A stretch of DNA of 64,000 bases from Ancylostoma caninum (taxonomy: Eukaryota > Nematoda > Chromadorea > Rhabditida > Ancylostomatidae). Below, one piece after another: positions 52,101 through 60,986 of the stretch. Both the position numbers and the translations under genes were made by a program. Each line of letters begins with the position of its first letter. Within the stretch, counting starts at the first letter, position 1. Where the stretch lies: positions 558,001-622,000 of the forward strand of contig JBAJFG010000460.1 of assembly GCA_037903475.1 (NCBI GenBank). The letters are read 5' to 3'. The notes under the pieces are model-generated. The model did no database searches. It was given only the letters and a program-made list of their open reading frames with translations, and was not told the origin of the DNA.

Positions 52101-55100
52101 CATCTGTGCCGACGCTGCGACAAACTCTGGGTCTGGGCAGGGATAAAAAGGTACACAGTTTCTTCTACCCTCCTTTCCTATATGGGCAATTTATACTAGG
52201 CGCGTGGGCCAGCCGCGCATCAGACGCCGCATTTCTCACCTGCAAAAGTAGTACAGTACAAATTGAGTATGATTTCTGTGGTCAGAGCACTGGATAGCCA
52301 CCTATACTATGTCTAGGCGAAGATTTTTACGCTATATCTAGTCGGGTGAGGTGACATTCCTCGGTTTTCTGAATTTTGCCGAAAATTTCCTTTCCTCCTT
52401 TATCAACTTTAGCAAACCAAATGTGACTGGATCCTAATGAAATATCAAAGATAAAGGGATTACTTTTCAATAATCGTGTGAAAATATCAGCAGTTTGTTA
52501 CTCGCAAATTATCACATGCAAATCCAAATATATTCTTATGAATAATTTGAGGACTCGAAACGAACTGTTGTTACCGTACTGAGGAGAAGATCTGCGAGCT
52601 TCGGGGTGCTGTATATATGATTAAATGCGCTGGACGTGGTGAAAAGTATATCGGAGAAACGACCGCTGCGCAGAAGGCTAGATGATCACAGGCTGGCGTT
52701 GGCAAGCCCTGCTTCATCCCCGAAAGAGCTTTTCAAGGCATCGGACTCTAAGGCACACGAATGAAACAAATGAACCACCCCCTGTGTTTACGGTCGGTGT
52801 TCTCCACCGTAACCGTACGAGGACGTTAGAGAGAAAGGCAACGGAAGCCAGGGAAATAAGGAATGAACCAGAAATAAACACCAAAGAGGAGCTAAAAGAA
52901 GTGTTACGCTTGATCAGCTGATTAGATCGCTTGGCTCACTCGCGTCCTGGTCCCAGTAACACCCACTCTACTACCGCCAGAGAGGAGTGAGCCCCCGTTC
53001 CTTCTTTGTAGTCAACTCCTTTCCTTTCAGTTACAATAAGTCCTCTTGTATAGGTTAACATCACAGTGTTAGAACTAGGGTCATCTTTTCTCGTTTCACC
53101 ACACGGTACCGTTGTCAATTTGCTCGCGTTTGTTTGCATGCCGATGATGTTGTATTGTATCAAAACTAAGGTCTGACGAAGGCATTACTTGCCGAAAGCT
53201 AGCCGCAATAAACTATAAACGGAGCTCCTCAACAAACCAAGAATAATTTGAGGACTGCTAAACATACGTCATGTGCGATAGAGAAACCAAAAGAATCACA
53301 GCGAATGTTCAAGCCGAATACCTCTCGAAATTATGATTCATGAATTTATATGAATTTTGCTTCCCTTCATGGAAATCAGAAAGCTCACTGCAGATGCAAA
53401 ATCCGCATTGCAGATGGTTCGATCAGCTATCGAGTCGATCGCTTATCATGGAGGATCCACCCTAACTGCCCAGGCTGTGGATCTCAGTGTCGATGATCTG
53501 CTTCGCGGACGTAGATCAGATGCTATTCAGGTAAAGTAGCCCCTTTTGGTCATTGTTCTACCCGAATGTCACTGTTGAGGGAATATCCACCCGAAGTATA
53601 GTATAGACACATTTCTTTGCCTGTTGCACATTCCTCTGACGTTCTCGGACTCATCTTATTGACTTAGTACTAAGATCTTTTTGTAGCTTTCTTGGGAACT
53701 ACTGATGAAAGGGTCTACGACCCGAGGGCGCCAAGGAAGCTGTACTTCCGGTCCAGTTCAAGCCTCGAAACCGGCTAGTGCAAAAATCCTAGGAACAATG
53801 AGTAAATTACTAGAAATCTCCATTTATTGTCATTTTTCTGCCAGGTGGTGGTGTTGATGAACGACGGGATGTCACAAGACGCTTGGGATCGAGTACTTGC
53901 TGCCAGCCAGAGATTGGCAGCCACGAAAGCTGAACGATTCGGTGTCGCTCTTGGCAAAGAAGTGAGTTGCATTGGCTTTCCTGGTTTGCTGGGATGGTTG
54001 CTCCTTCAATGGGCTCTTCCTGACATGTACGACTACCGAGCATAAGTGTGTGTGTCTCAGGTTGATCTGCGGGAACTTCAGCACTATATTGGTCGTGAGG
54101 ATCGCATCTACAGAGATGGTTCAACGGAAAAGTTTGTTCCATTTTTCTTCTTCTGTTTTTTATTTCTGCATGGCTCGTCAACATGGGTAAGGATAGCACA
54201 TGAACAAAGAGTTCTCATAACCTGTAGGAAAACAATATGAAAACTTATTCCAACTTGAAATCATGGATTGATTGATGATGAGGATAAAATAGAAAACACA
54301 TCACTTACATATAGGTTGGGTTTTTCGATGATAAGATTCGTATAATGGATTGGATGGACGCGTTATTATGCGTTGGATGTGGTTCGAATAAGTCGAAAAT
54401 TCGGAAATTCGAAATTTCGCAACAAAACAACCCTTGAATAATGATGATAGGGAATTCAGGGTTTTCCCTCTTTCGAATATTGAAACTTTTAGGCCGGTTC
54501 TTAAATCGAAATTAAACTGATTGAGTTATTCTATTTTTAATCAGTCCCATGTACACACGTGTAGTTTTTATCTTGACTGCTTTCAGGGCTTACCAGTAGT
54601 TCCAGTCCGTAGTTCCCGAGAAAGCTCAGTAGAGCTTAGTACTATGCTATAGAGACGTATGTAAATGAGAAAATCAGGAATATGCGACGTGGTAACAGAA
54701 GAAATATGTAAGGCTGTGAGGCTAACTCATCTTGAATGTCCTGTACCAGTAACCTAACTATTCAAAAAGGTGCGCCACAGTGAGGTTGTGCTCGCTCATC
54801 CCCCACTCTCGTCCTTATTTCATTTTAAAAGCCAACTTTCTCTTGAGCATCCAAAGTTGGGGCATTTCTGGACTTTTCTCGTGTTAGTGACATCATTGCA
54901 GAATATTTCATTAGTAACCCTTTTTCCAGAGATGTTGCTTGCACCCATTGAGCTTGTGCTGAGAGTTTAAAAATAACCATAGCTTCATCGAAAAAACGGT
55001 TTTCATAGCACACCTTTATAGAGCGTAGATTTGTCGAACTTTGCACCGAGCGGAGGGGGAGGGAGGTGTTTTAAATTTGGAACACTGAAGGCGAAGCTTA

Positions 55101-58100
55101 TTCCTTGCTTCTTATTGGTGAAAATGAGAGTATGAAAAAGTTGTTGTCTAATCCCTAACAATCCCCAATGAACCTTGCATAAAATTCACAATCTTTGCAT
55201 TTAGATTCTTGCAAGACGTTGTTTCGCTGCTGAAAGGAGAAAAGGAGTGTCCCGAAGACGAAATTCTCAGAGAGGTTTGTTCAGGTTTTCATTAGTACAA
55301 TTTTTCACAGTCCCTCCTCAGAAGTGGGGATGCAGTTTCAGGAAACTGTTGTACCACATGAACATACTCGTTTTTGAGATTTTAACTCAATACTCGAACA
55401 GAACAATACTCGTACAAATACTCTGAAATTAGGTAATCTCGCAAGTCAAGATCACTGCTTGTAGGAAACCAAGCGCATCAATGAATGAATTAATGAACAT
55501 TTGAATGAATGAATGAATGAATGAATGAATGAGAGAATGAGTGATCCATCGAATGAATGATTTTTTTTCCTGCAGAGCATTGCACCTCGCCGCGAGCCCG
55601 TGACAGACGACTGCTCTAGCCCCAACCTGGATTTAGTGGTAGTGTTCGACAACGCTGACAAGTCGCCGGAAAAGAGGGATTCTTCAATCAACGCCAACCG
55701 ATACCTGTTACTTGACGTTCTTGGTAGGAACAAACTCCTTTTCTGGTGTTATTATATTTTCCCAGAACAAATTTACTTACGGAGCTATTCAGGATCCCTC
55801 AAGCACGGTGCACGAGTTCGGGTTTCCGTGATCTCGTTCGACGATGCTCCAAAGGTCACACTGGACTTCACGGATATCTCTGAGAGGGACAAAGTGTTTG
55901 CCAAGGTGAGCAGTAGCCAAGCCCATCCTGGAATGCACTTAGAAATGTACTAACAGTGAAAATTCTAGATCGAAGCCATAAAAACGATTACCCAACAGCC
56001 TTCTTACTCTGATGCGGTGTCTCTAGCGCTCGATCATCTGCACTCTAGAGGAAGGTGCGTTTTTGCTGATGTTCTTAACTATCCAAGGAAAATAAAAGAT
56101 CGTTCTATGGAAGGTTGTGCATTTCAGAGCTGATGCAAGAGCTGGCCTGGTGATACTGGGAAATGGAAAGGGCAAAGATTCGTTTGAGGAGAGGAGGATA
56201 ACATCGTCAAGGATCAGAGAGGTTGGGGGATTTTCCATGAATCTTGGTCGTCAAAGGTTCCCTACTGTACCTAGTTCAATCTGTTCTTGGACAGAGGTGG
56301 GCGGTGGGATAGCAAAGGAGGTCTTATACCTATAAACTTGTATGAAAAGGATATCACACTAAAATTGCATCAGTCTGCTAGAATTCCAACAAACAAAACT
56401 GTCTACAAAATGTCACGGTTGATGCTTAACCAAGATTGAAGGCGCTGATCCACCTTAGGACAGTTTTTGAGAACTTCGGATAAAAAGAATTCCCTGGAAC
56501 TTCTAACGAACAATGATATTCGCGGCTCCACGCGAGAGTGCTGAGAAACCGCTTTTCGTGCTGCAGCTTTGTGGAGCTTTTGGGCGGATCCAGGGGGGAG
56601 GGGCTATGGGGTTTCCGCTTTACGCACTCCTTTGCTAGTCAAACATGGAGCCTTCTTTCTATACTTTTAGGGAGAGGATGTTAATCAACTTTCACGACGA
56701 GTAGAAATTTCTTTAGAAGGGGCGCTTCAAAGTGTACATTATTCAGAAATCCCCCGCTTTGCCCCCTCCTTCCCCTCCCTTTCTTCCTCCCTGCTCCGCC
56801 CTTCAGCTCCCCAAGACTTGTGCCTCGAAAATTGTTTTTTCTTTTTCAGTTCTGAACAGAATCGTGTATGTCGTTGTGATCCATAGTTCCTGAAGAATCC
56901 TTTTATGAGGAAATATTAGGTTGTTGCGAAATTAATTGCCGAAATGGACCCTTCAGTTCAAAGGGTTGTAACTCAGCTCAAACACCACATTTTTCATCAG
57001 TTTAGCAATCGTTCAATTCGATAGATCCTCCCCAACGATAGAGTGAGGATTTCACTCCTGTACGGCATAAAATGAGATCACAAGAATTCGTAAACTTTTG
57101 GAAGGCGATTTCAGCATGCTCGATATCAGAAATTTGCTGCTGTAGTAGGATTGCGTCTCGAGCTCAGGAAAAGGATAAGCGGTAGGGTAATGGTCTGTGG
57201 AATAAGGGGAATAGGTGAGAACCTCAATGCCTTACTGCACCAGTTTCTGCCGGGTGAGTTTTGGAAAGTGAGGCTTAACGTTAACCTGGAGCAGAGGAAA
57301 ACTTGATCCTGTTCGCCACTGCCAACCACATCTACAGCAGAGTTTCGAAAGTCAACTCGAAAATAGAATACCAGGACTCTGTTGTCAATGTCTGACTAGG
57401 TTGGGGAACGCTGCAGTAGATCACACTCTTACAGCACCACCAAATTGCTGACGCACCCTCCCTAATGTAAAGATTTAATTCAGGAAATCTTAGAGATGGG
57501 AGGAAGTGTCTACCGAAACGAATTCACGTTTCTTTTTATCGTACAGGAACCAATCTCCAACTATAGTTAGTATACGGTATAGAAATGTGTAGCTTTCGAG
57601 GCGAAAAATCGAGTTAGAAAAGATGTCACGGAGGGTGAGACGCTGGTCGTCTGTCAGATGGTGGGATGTTGACTTCCGCACCTTTTTTGCCATGTCGATT
57701 GAAGTCAAATGTTTCGAGACTGTGCTACAGTAATCATCCAACCCTGCCCTCAACGTCCACATGTCAGGACACGGTTGAGTTCCTACGACTGTCCTTAACA
57801 CTTGATCGTCAGAAAACAGCCTGCGGTCACGACCATGGTTGTCTTGGCGATCAAAATCGACGGAAGAAAAGTTCGCGATTCAATAGCCTACTGCTCACTG
57901 GGAAGGCGATCCTAAGCCAAAACAAATGCAAGGTTACTGCATACCTCCGACAAAGACTGAACGAGTTTGAAGTCATTCACCATAATCATCCGAAAATTGC
58001 GTTGGCTCATCATCTGTTCGCGACTTCATAAAAATCCTCAAGAAAGAGCTAGCCAGAATATTCGAGCAGCATTCGAAAAAGCAAGAAAAGTTCTGCCAAA

Positions 58101-60986
58101 TATTTACATGAGTTATGCTGAAATTGCTCAAAATATGCAAAAGAGAAAAGTTTAACTGAGCTTACTCCGAAACGGCAATTATTTTCGCAACAACCTGATA
58201 CCAAGAACGACTCCAAGGTAGAACTGTGCCTTTAATTAAAAGAATGAAGCCATAGAAATAAGCCCAGAGTCTGCTACAAGTACATCGTTTACATGCAAGG
58301 AAGACTACTTTTTTTCATCTGAATTCGAGGAGAGAAGGGGAAACCTATTCACTTCGCTGATTTTCAATGTTGTGTCCTTTCAGACCCCTGGCGTCAACTG
58401 CTTTGCGGTGGACTCTTCGCCTTCGACTGACGTGAGGGCCTTAAAGGCATTCACTGGTTCATCCCAGCGTGTCTACCCCTACGAGAGAAATGCGGAATTC
58501 GCGCGGCAGATCAACAAAATGGCCAGCGCAGCAGACAACCCGAAATGTCAATTCGTGGTGAGTTGTAGGGCTAAATCTACAGACAAGACAATTAGCAGTA
58601 GAGTAGTAGCCCACAAGTGAGCTGAAACTAACCCAACACGTCCTAGTTGGGAGCCGTTCGTGAGCGCGTTCACGCAGCTGCCGGTGTTGAGGTGCGACCA
58701 GCCGTCGAGTGGGTGTACAGTACGTTGGGACCAGTGAAAATCGAGAATCCCGTACAACGAGATATCCTTGGCGAACCGTTGAACGTTGAGAAGCTCAGCG
58801 AAGGAAAGGTAGGGGCAAGGATCGCGGCAGAGGTGTGGATAAGGCCTGAAAAGTACTGTTCAGTTACTGTCGAGGAAGAAAACACGGCCAACAACTGTTC
58901 GAACCACGACTACAACAACTCCTGCGCCAACGACGACCACAACGCGAAGGACCACCATTACTAGGGTGTTCTCGAGACGGTAAGACTACTGTGGATTCAT
59001 TTTCAGGACAAGTGACGGCTCCTCTGTGGTTATTTCTGTCCAAAAATCGCAAGAATCGTCATTACGATCCTGACTTTCGCAAGCCTATCATAGAAATTTA
59101 AGCACTCGACGGCCTACCAATCCACCGACGGAACCGACTATCAGGACAACGCGTCTCCGCACAACGACTACAACAGCTTCAACGTGAGTAGTTGGTTGCT
59201 GGGGGCTTGAGGCTACCTTTGTTCATATTCATGAACATCGTGGTTGAGAAGGCGTGTGGCGTATTACGGCTTCTGTCGTTAACATAGAGACACATGTTCA
59301 TGGCAAAAATCTGGTGTTTTGTGGAAGCTCCGCCCTCATCCTCCCCGGAGTAGGGGATTGAAAGGCGTTTTTTTGGAATCGCTGGAAATGATGCATAGTT
59401 GTAAGCCGTATCCTTCAGCGACTCCATTTAGTCAAACTGTTGAAAAATAACATAAGGTGGAAAAGTAGCTTGAAGCACTGAGACTTCGACACAGTGACGA
59501 AAGTCTAAAAAATCAAATTAAAATTTGTAGGCGAATTCTACGGAAAAAAGATATTTCAAGAACACCAACTTGGCAACCAAATGCCCAGGAAATTGACTCA
59601 AAAATTATTTCTTCTAGGACAACACGTGCTCCGACCTCACCTTCTTTCACCACGTATTTCCCCAGGAGGATTACGGAAGAACCTGAAGAGCCGTCAACGA
59701 CATTCAAGCCAGGTTCATTTCATTTTTATATTTTTCTCGGAAATCCTTTATGAGAGTGAAGCTGTTGCAATAAGAAGAAAATCAACCTAGGTTGCCTTCT
59801 CGATGTGATAGTTGTCCTGGATTCTTCCGGAAGTGTTGAGGAGACGTTCCGTCGCGAAAAGGAGCTGGCCGCTGGCATTGTTTCGCGATTTAGGATTGGT
59901 CCAAACAACGCAAGGGTCTGTTGCTCCTCATCATATCCGTAGATCCGTCTCGCCTGTAGAGCCCTGTACTATTATCCAGGAATTTTGTATTTCCAGGTGT
60001 CCATAATAAAATTCGCCGGCTCTCAGAAAGTGAAAACCGTGTGGTCATTCGCTGATGTGCAATCCAAGGGAAAGATCCTTCGAGTCCTCGATAGCATCCC
60101 GTTCAGTTCCGGCACCACTGCTATTCACTCTGCTCTGTTGAAGGTATTTAACCTCTGCAAATTTTTCGGGAAGCCCAGCACTAATGATGTTCGTCCTAGG
60201 CCCTCTCCGAGTACACGTCAGACCATGGAGCTCGGCCTGGTCGAGCAAGGCCTATCGCCATAGTGTTCACAGATGGATTCGGTCAGAAGTCAACATTCGA
60301 GGAGGCTGCAATGCTGAGGGCAGTGATCCCGGACACATTCGCAATTGCTATAAATCATAATGTAAGTTCACGCTTTTCTTAATATTTCCAAAGAAATTCC
60401 TACACAAGCTATCCTTCCAAAGGCCTGTGTTTTTACCCTCATCAACATTTCTTTTTACTTTCTCTTGAGCAGTTTTTAACTTTGCTAAGCTATTTTTTTC
60501 TAGAAGCATAACTTTAGATGTCTCCATTGCACCTCTGAGTTTTCCCATTTTTTCTACTGCTAGTGCTTTTATGAGGTCCAAAATGAGATAATTTGTTTCT
60601 CTTTCGTCTTAAGAGCTAGGTTTTCACTCATGTGACCTCGCTGCCTGACCGACACTTTTGGACCCCGAAAAATCCTGAAGAAAATCGCCCAATTTTCACC
60701 TGAGCCTCTTTGATCTGATGAGATGCTCCTGAAAATTATATGCAATAATTTTCGTGTCGTGACTTTTATTTTTAACCGTACGATCTAATCGCAAATATTG
60801 AGAACTAATGAAATGCGGATGTAATTCCCGAAAGATTTTTCTAATTATTTTTCTTTTCAGTTCCCCATTTCTCGCCCAGAGCTCGAGGTGATCGTCGGCC
60901 AACCGCAACGAGTATTCACAGATGCCAACATCGGCAAATTCCACGATGTCCTGGAGACTATCGCTAACGACTGTATAATTGACTAA
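34140..60986 (+). CDS. Secreted protein with eight VWA domains, 53 exons, complete
   Basis: This is one gene, reconstructed by hand. Exons: 34140-34163, 34261-34333, 36175-36280, 36469-36583, 38058-38239, 38297-38447, 42383-42529, 42589-42711, 42765-42950, 43009-43083, 43156-43268, 43649-43757, 44070-44199, 44271-44395, 44453-44536, 44602-44685, 45654-45776, 45908-46008, 46390-46465, 46756-47043, 47612-47870, 47927-48028, 48122-48243, 48310-48416, 49798-49914, 49969-50100, 50170-50281, 50338-50372, 50427-50553, 51009-51167, 51225-51317, 51376-51519, 51580-51629, 51685-51771, 51828-51888, 52004-52150, 53414-53530, 53845-53961, 54061-54131, 55205-55274, 55576-55723, 55793-55905, 55969-56054, 56128-56221, 58384-58557, 58647-58808, 58864-58979, 59103-59183, 59618-59712, 59791-59915, 59997-60143, 60200-60361, 60861-60986. 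Total 6273 nt, or 2090 residues. A signal peptide (MLQLWLSL, a V-rich core, ending near AHA) is followed by VWA domains at about residues 33-217, 267-445, 554-730, 930-1122, 1135-1322, 1355-1548, 1555-1753 and 1905-2090. No membrane segment or GPI tail is seen. VWA domains bind ligands, often collagen or matrix, through a metal site. The least certain junctions are the starts at 53414, 58647 and 59103. No named orthologue is recognised. Confidence 0.92.
36175..38447 (+). other. VWA domain 1 of the multi-VWA protein
   Basis: Four exons. The metal-ion-dependent adhesion site (MIDAS) reads DTTSS with Thr for the first Ser, the second motif is QSTSNS, and the third is AHDG. The N-terminal Cys is in TCSETDADVV. 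Its partner Cys lies just downstream in the next exon (ALGVCEH, 42383 onward). Confidence 0.85.
38448..42382 (+). other. Largest intron of the VWA gene (3.9 kb)
   Basis: Separates domain 1 from the basic linker exon. It contains a poly-C run (40703-40714) and scattered open frames with no family features. I see no nested gene and no clear transposon ends. Confidence 0.6.
42383..42529 (+). other. Basic linker exon between VWA 1 and VWA 2
   Basis: The exon has 49 codons. It is Arg-rich, with GVRGRRAEEEKRVF, which contains dibasic and RxRR-like motifs that could be cut by a furin-type protease. It supplies the closing Cys of domain 1 and the opening Cys of domain 2 (GQKCGF). Cleavage is inference. 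Confidence 0.7.
42589..43757 (+). other. VWA domain 2
   Basis: MIDAS is complete: DTSGS, then GQNTRIAS, then ISDGHG. The closing cysteine is YVKDCIG in the exon at 43649-43757. Confidence 0.9.
43269..43648 (+). other. Intron with possible insertion ending in (AAAT)n
   Basis: Intron 11 of the VWA gene carries an open frame (43288-43602) that runs into an (AAAT)7-type tract at 43591-43620. A unique segment ending in a short A-rich tandem tail is how many non-LTR retroelement fragments end. No protein homology was recognised. Confidence 0.35.
44070..44395 (+). other. Acidic Ser/Thr linker between VWA 2 and VWA 3
   Basis: Exons 44070-44199 and 44271-44395 encode a stretch rich in T, S and E (for example TTPESVTTEPEEESSTDG) that ends in an acidic, helix-prone segment. 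It is likely extended and O-glycosylated. No cysteines are present. Confidence 0.75.
44453..46820 (+). other. VWA domain 3
   Basis: Spans exons 44453-44536 to the first part of 46756-47043. MIDAS is complete: DRSGS, GGSTSS and FTDGQS. Bracketing cysteines are SSSCDIDLV and EVRHCGKD. Confidence 0.9.
44823..44892. repeat. 70 bp palindromic repeat, copy 1
   Basis: AAGGGTAATTTGTACT pairs with AGTATAAATTACCCTT, and GTGCATGCG/CGCATGCAC-type arms lie inside. It lies in the intron between exons 44602 and 45654. Its reverse complement matches the segment at 52183-52240. Confidence 0.8.
46830..48121 (+). other. Long Ser/Thr/Glu-rich linker between VWA 3 and VWA 4
   Basis: Most of exon 46756-47043, all of 47612-47870 and 47927-48028, and the start of 48122-48243. 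It is rich in ESTT-type words, including TTTTTAQPSSTTAPPPSS, a mucin-like composition expected to be O-glycosylated and extended. No cysteines were seen between the flanking domains. Confidence 0.8.
48122..50281 (+). other. VWA domain 4
   Basis: Exons 48122 to 50281. MIDAS is DTSTS, GGSTSVAS and ISDGNS, all intact. Bracketing cysteines are TCSTDLMF and VTHCDAS. Confidence 0.9.
48417..49797 (+). other. Intron inside VWA domain 4 (1.4 kb)
   Basis: AT-rich, with no nested gene or clear element ends. Open frames on both strands near 49124-49421 have no recognisable features. Confidence 0.6.
50427..51629 (+). other. VWA domain 5, degenerate metal site
   Basis: The first motif is intact (DTSAS), but the second reads TGPASLT with Ala/Ser where the metal-binding Thr belongs, and the third reads VSNGNG with Asn for Asp. 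Metal-dependent binding is probably weakened. Cysteines are KSCSSLVD and SILSCPS. Confidence 0.85.
52183..52240. repeat. Palindromic repeat family, copy 2 (partial)
   Basis: GGGCAATTTATACTAGGCGC, followed downstream by GCGCATCAG, matches the reverse complement of the 44823-44892 repeat over about 50 bp. The second arm is not preserved. It lies just after exon 52004-52150 of the VWA gene. Confidence 0.7.
52556..53240 (+). mobile_element. 5'-truncated Penelope-like element with 16 bp target duplication
   Basis: GAATAATTTGAGGACT occurs at 52540-52555 and again at 53241-53256, framing the element exactly. The + strand encodes VYMIKCAGRGEKYIGETT, a GIY-YIG nuclease start, then hits TGA and continues in another frame through FSRHRTLRHTNET to EINTKEELKEVLRLIS. 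This is the C-terminal end typical of Penelope-like reverse-transcriptase proteins. The copy is broken. A CTGACGA..GCCGAAA block (53172-53194) and CAATAAA close the 3' end. It sits in an intron of the VWA gene in the same orientation. Confidence 0.85.
55478..55560. repeat. (GAAT)n microsatellite
   Basis: Imperfect GAAT/AATG repeats, with about seven perfect units in the middle, lie in the intron just before exon 55576-55723 of the VWA gene. Confidence 0.95.
56916..58198 (-). mobile_element. Mariner element, 1283 bp, with TIRs and TA duplication
   Basis: The left end TTAGGTTGTTGCGAAATTAA and the reverse complement of the right end (TCAGGTTGTTGCGAAAATAA) match at about 22 of 25 positions. Both ends are flanked by TA (56914-56915 and 58199-58200). 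Length and TIR are typical of Tc1/mariner, mariner branch. The size is close to that reported for a hookworm mariner (bandit, from memory). It is inserted in a VWA-gene intron, antisense to the gene. Confidence 0.95.
57000..58029 (-). pseudogene. Dead mariner transposase
   Basis: Minus-strand fragments align in order with mariner transposases: a GRDRRLFSDDQVLRTVV segment (helix-turn-helix linker region), KVRKSTSHHLTDDQR (the WVPHxLT region), DWFLYDKKKR (around the first catalytic Asp), VNVKPHFPKLTRQKL (normally HDNARPH, so the catalytic Asp is changed to Val), then GIEVLTYSPYSTDHYP (normally HPPYSPDL). Stops and frameshifts separate the pieces, so it cannot make transposase. Confidence 0.9.
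58647..59712 (+). other. Linker between VWA 7 and VWA 8
   Basis: Exon 58647-58808 encodes an unfamiliar 54-residue segment without Cys. Exons 58864-58979, 59103-59183 and 59618-59712 are Thr/Pro/Arg-rich (TTTTTTPAPTTTTTRRTT), a basic mucin-like stretch. The acceptors at 58646 (GTCCTAG) and 59102 (ATTTAAG) are weak, but frame is kept across all of them. Confidence 0.7.
59791..60986 (+). other. VWA domain 8 and C-terminus
   Basis: MIDAS is fully canonical: DSSGS, SGTTAIHS and FTDGFG. Opening Cys is GCLLDVIV and closing Cys is ANDCIID, immediately followed by TAA (60984-60986). The protein therefore ends right at the domain boundary, with no tail or membrane anchor. Confidence 0.92.

Larger units (their letters stand above)
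51828..55274 (+). other. VWA domain 6
   Basis: MIDAS is DASSS, HGGSTLT and MNDGMS, so it is intact. Cysteines are KCKYDKMD and EKECPED. Its central intron (52151-53413) contains the Penelope-like insertion. The acceptor at 53414 (CATTGCAG) was chosen because it aligns KKMVRSAIESI with RESVVRALQNI of domain 3. An alternative in-frame start at 53384 would add 10 residues. Confidence 0.85.
55576..58557 (+). other. VWA domain 7, metal site lost
   Basis: The fold is recognisable (LDLVVVFDNADKS, then RVSVISFDD, then AGLVILGNGKG). However, the MIDAS DxSxS has become DNADK, the Thr motif is QQPSYSD and the Asp motif is GNGKG, so metal binding is probably lost. Cysteines are DDCSSPNL and NPKCQF. The mariner lies in its last intron (56222-58383). 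Confidence 0.85.

Noticed and set aside
57666..58031. Plus-strand frames over the mariner that at first looked like the end of a transposase
   Set aside because: The minus strand carries all ordered transposase motifs, including KLTRQKL and YSPYS. The plus-strand similarity (VIHHNHP) is coincidental.
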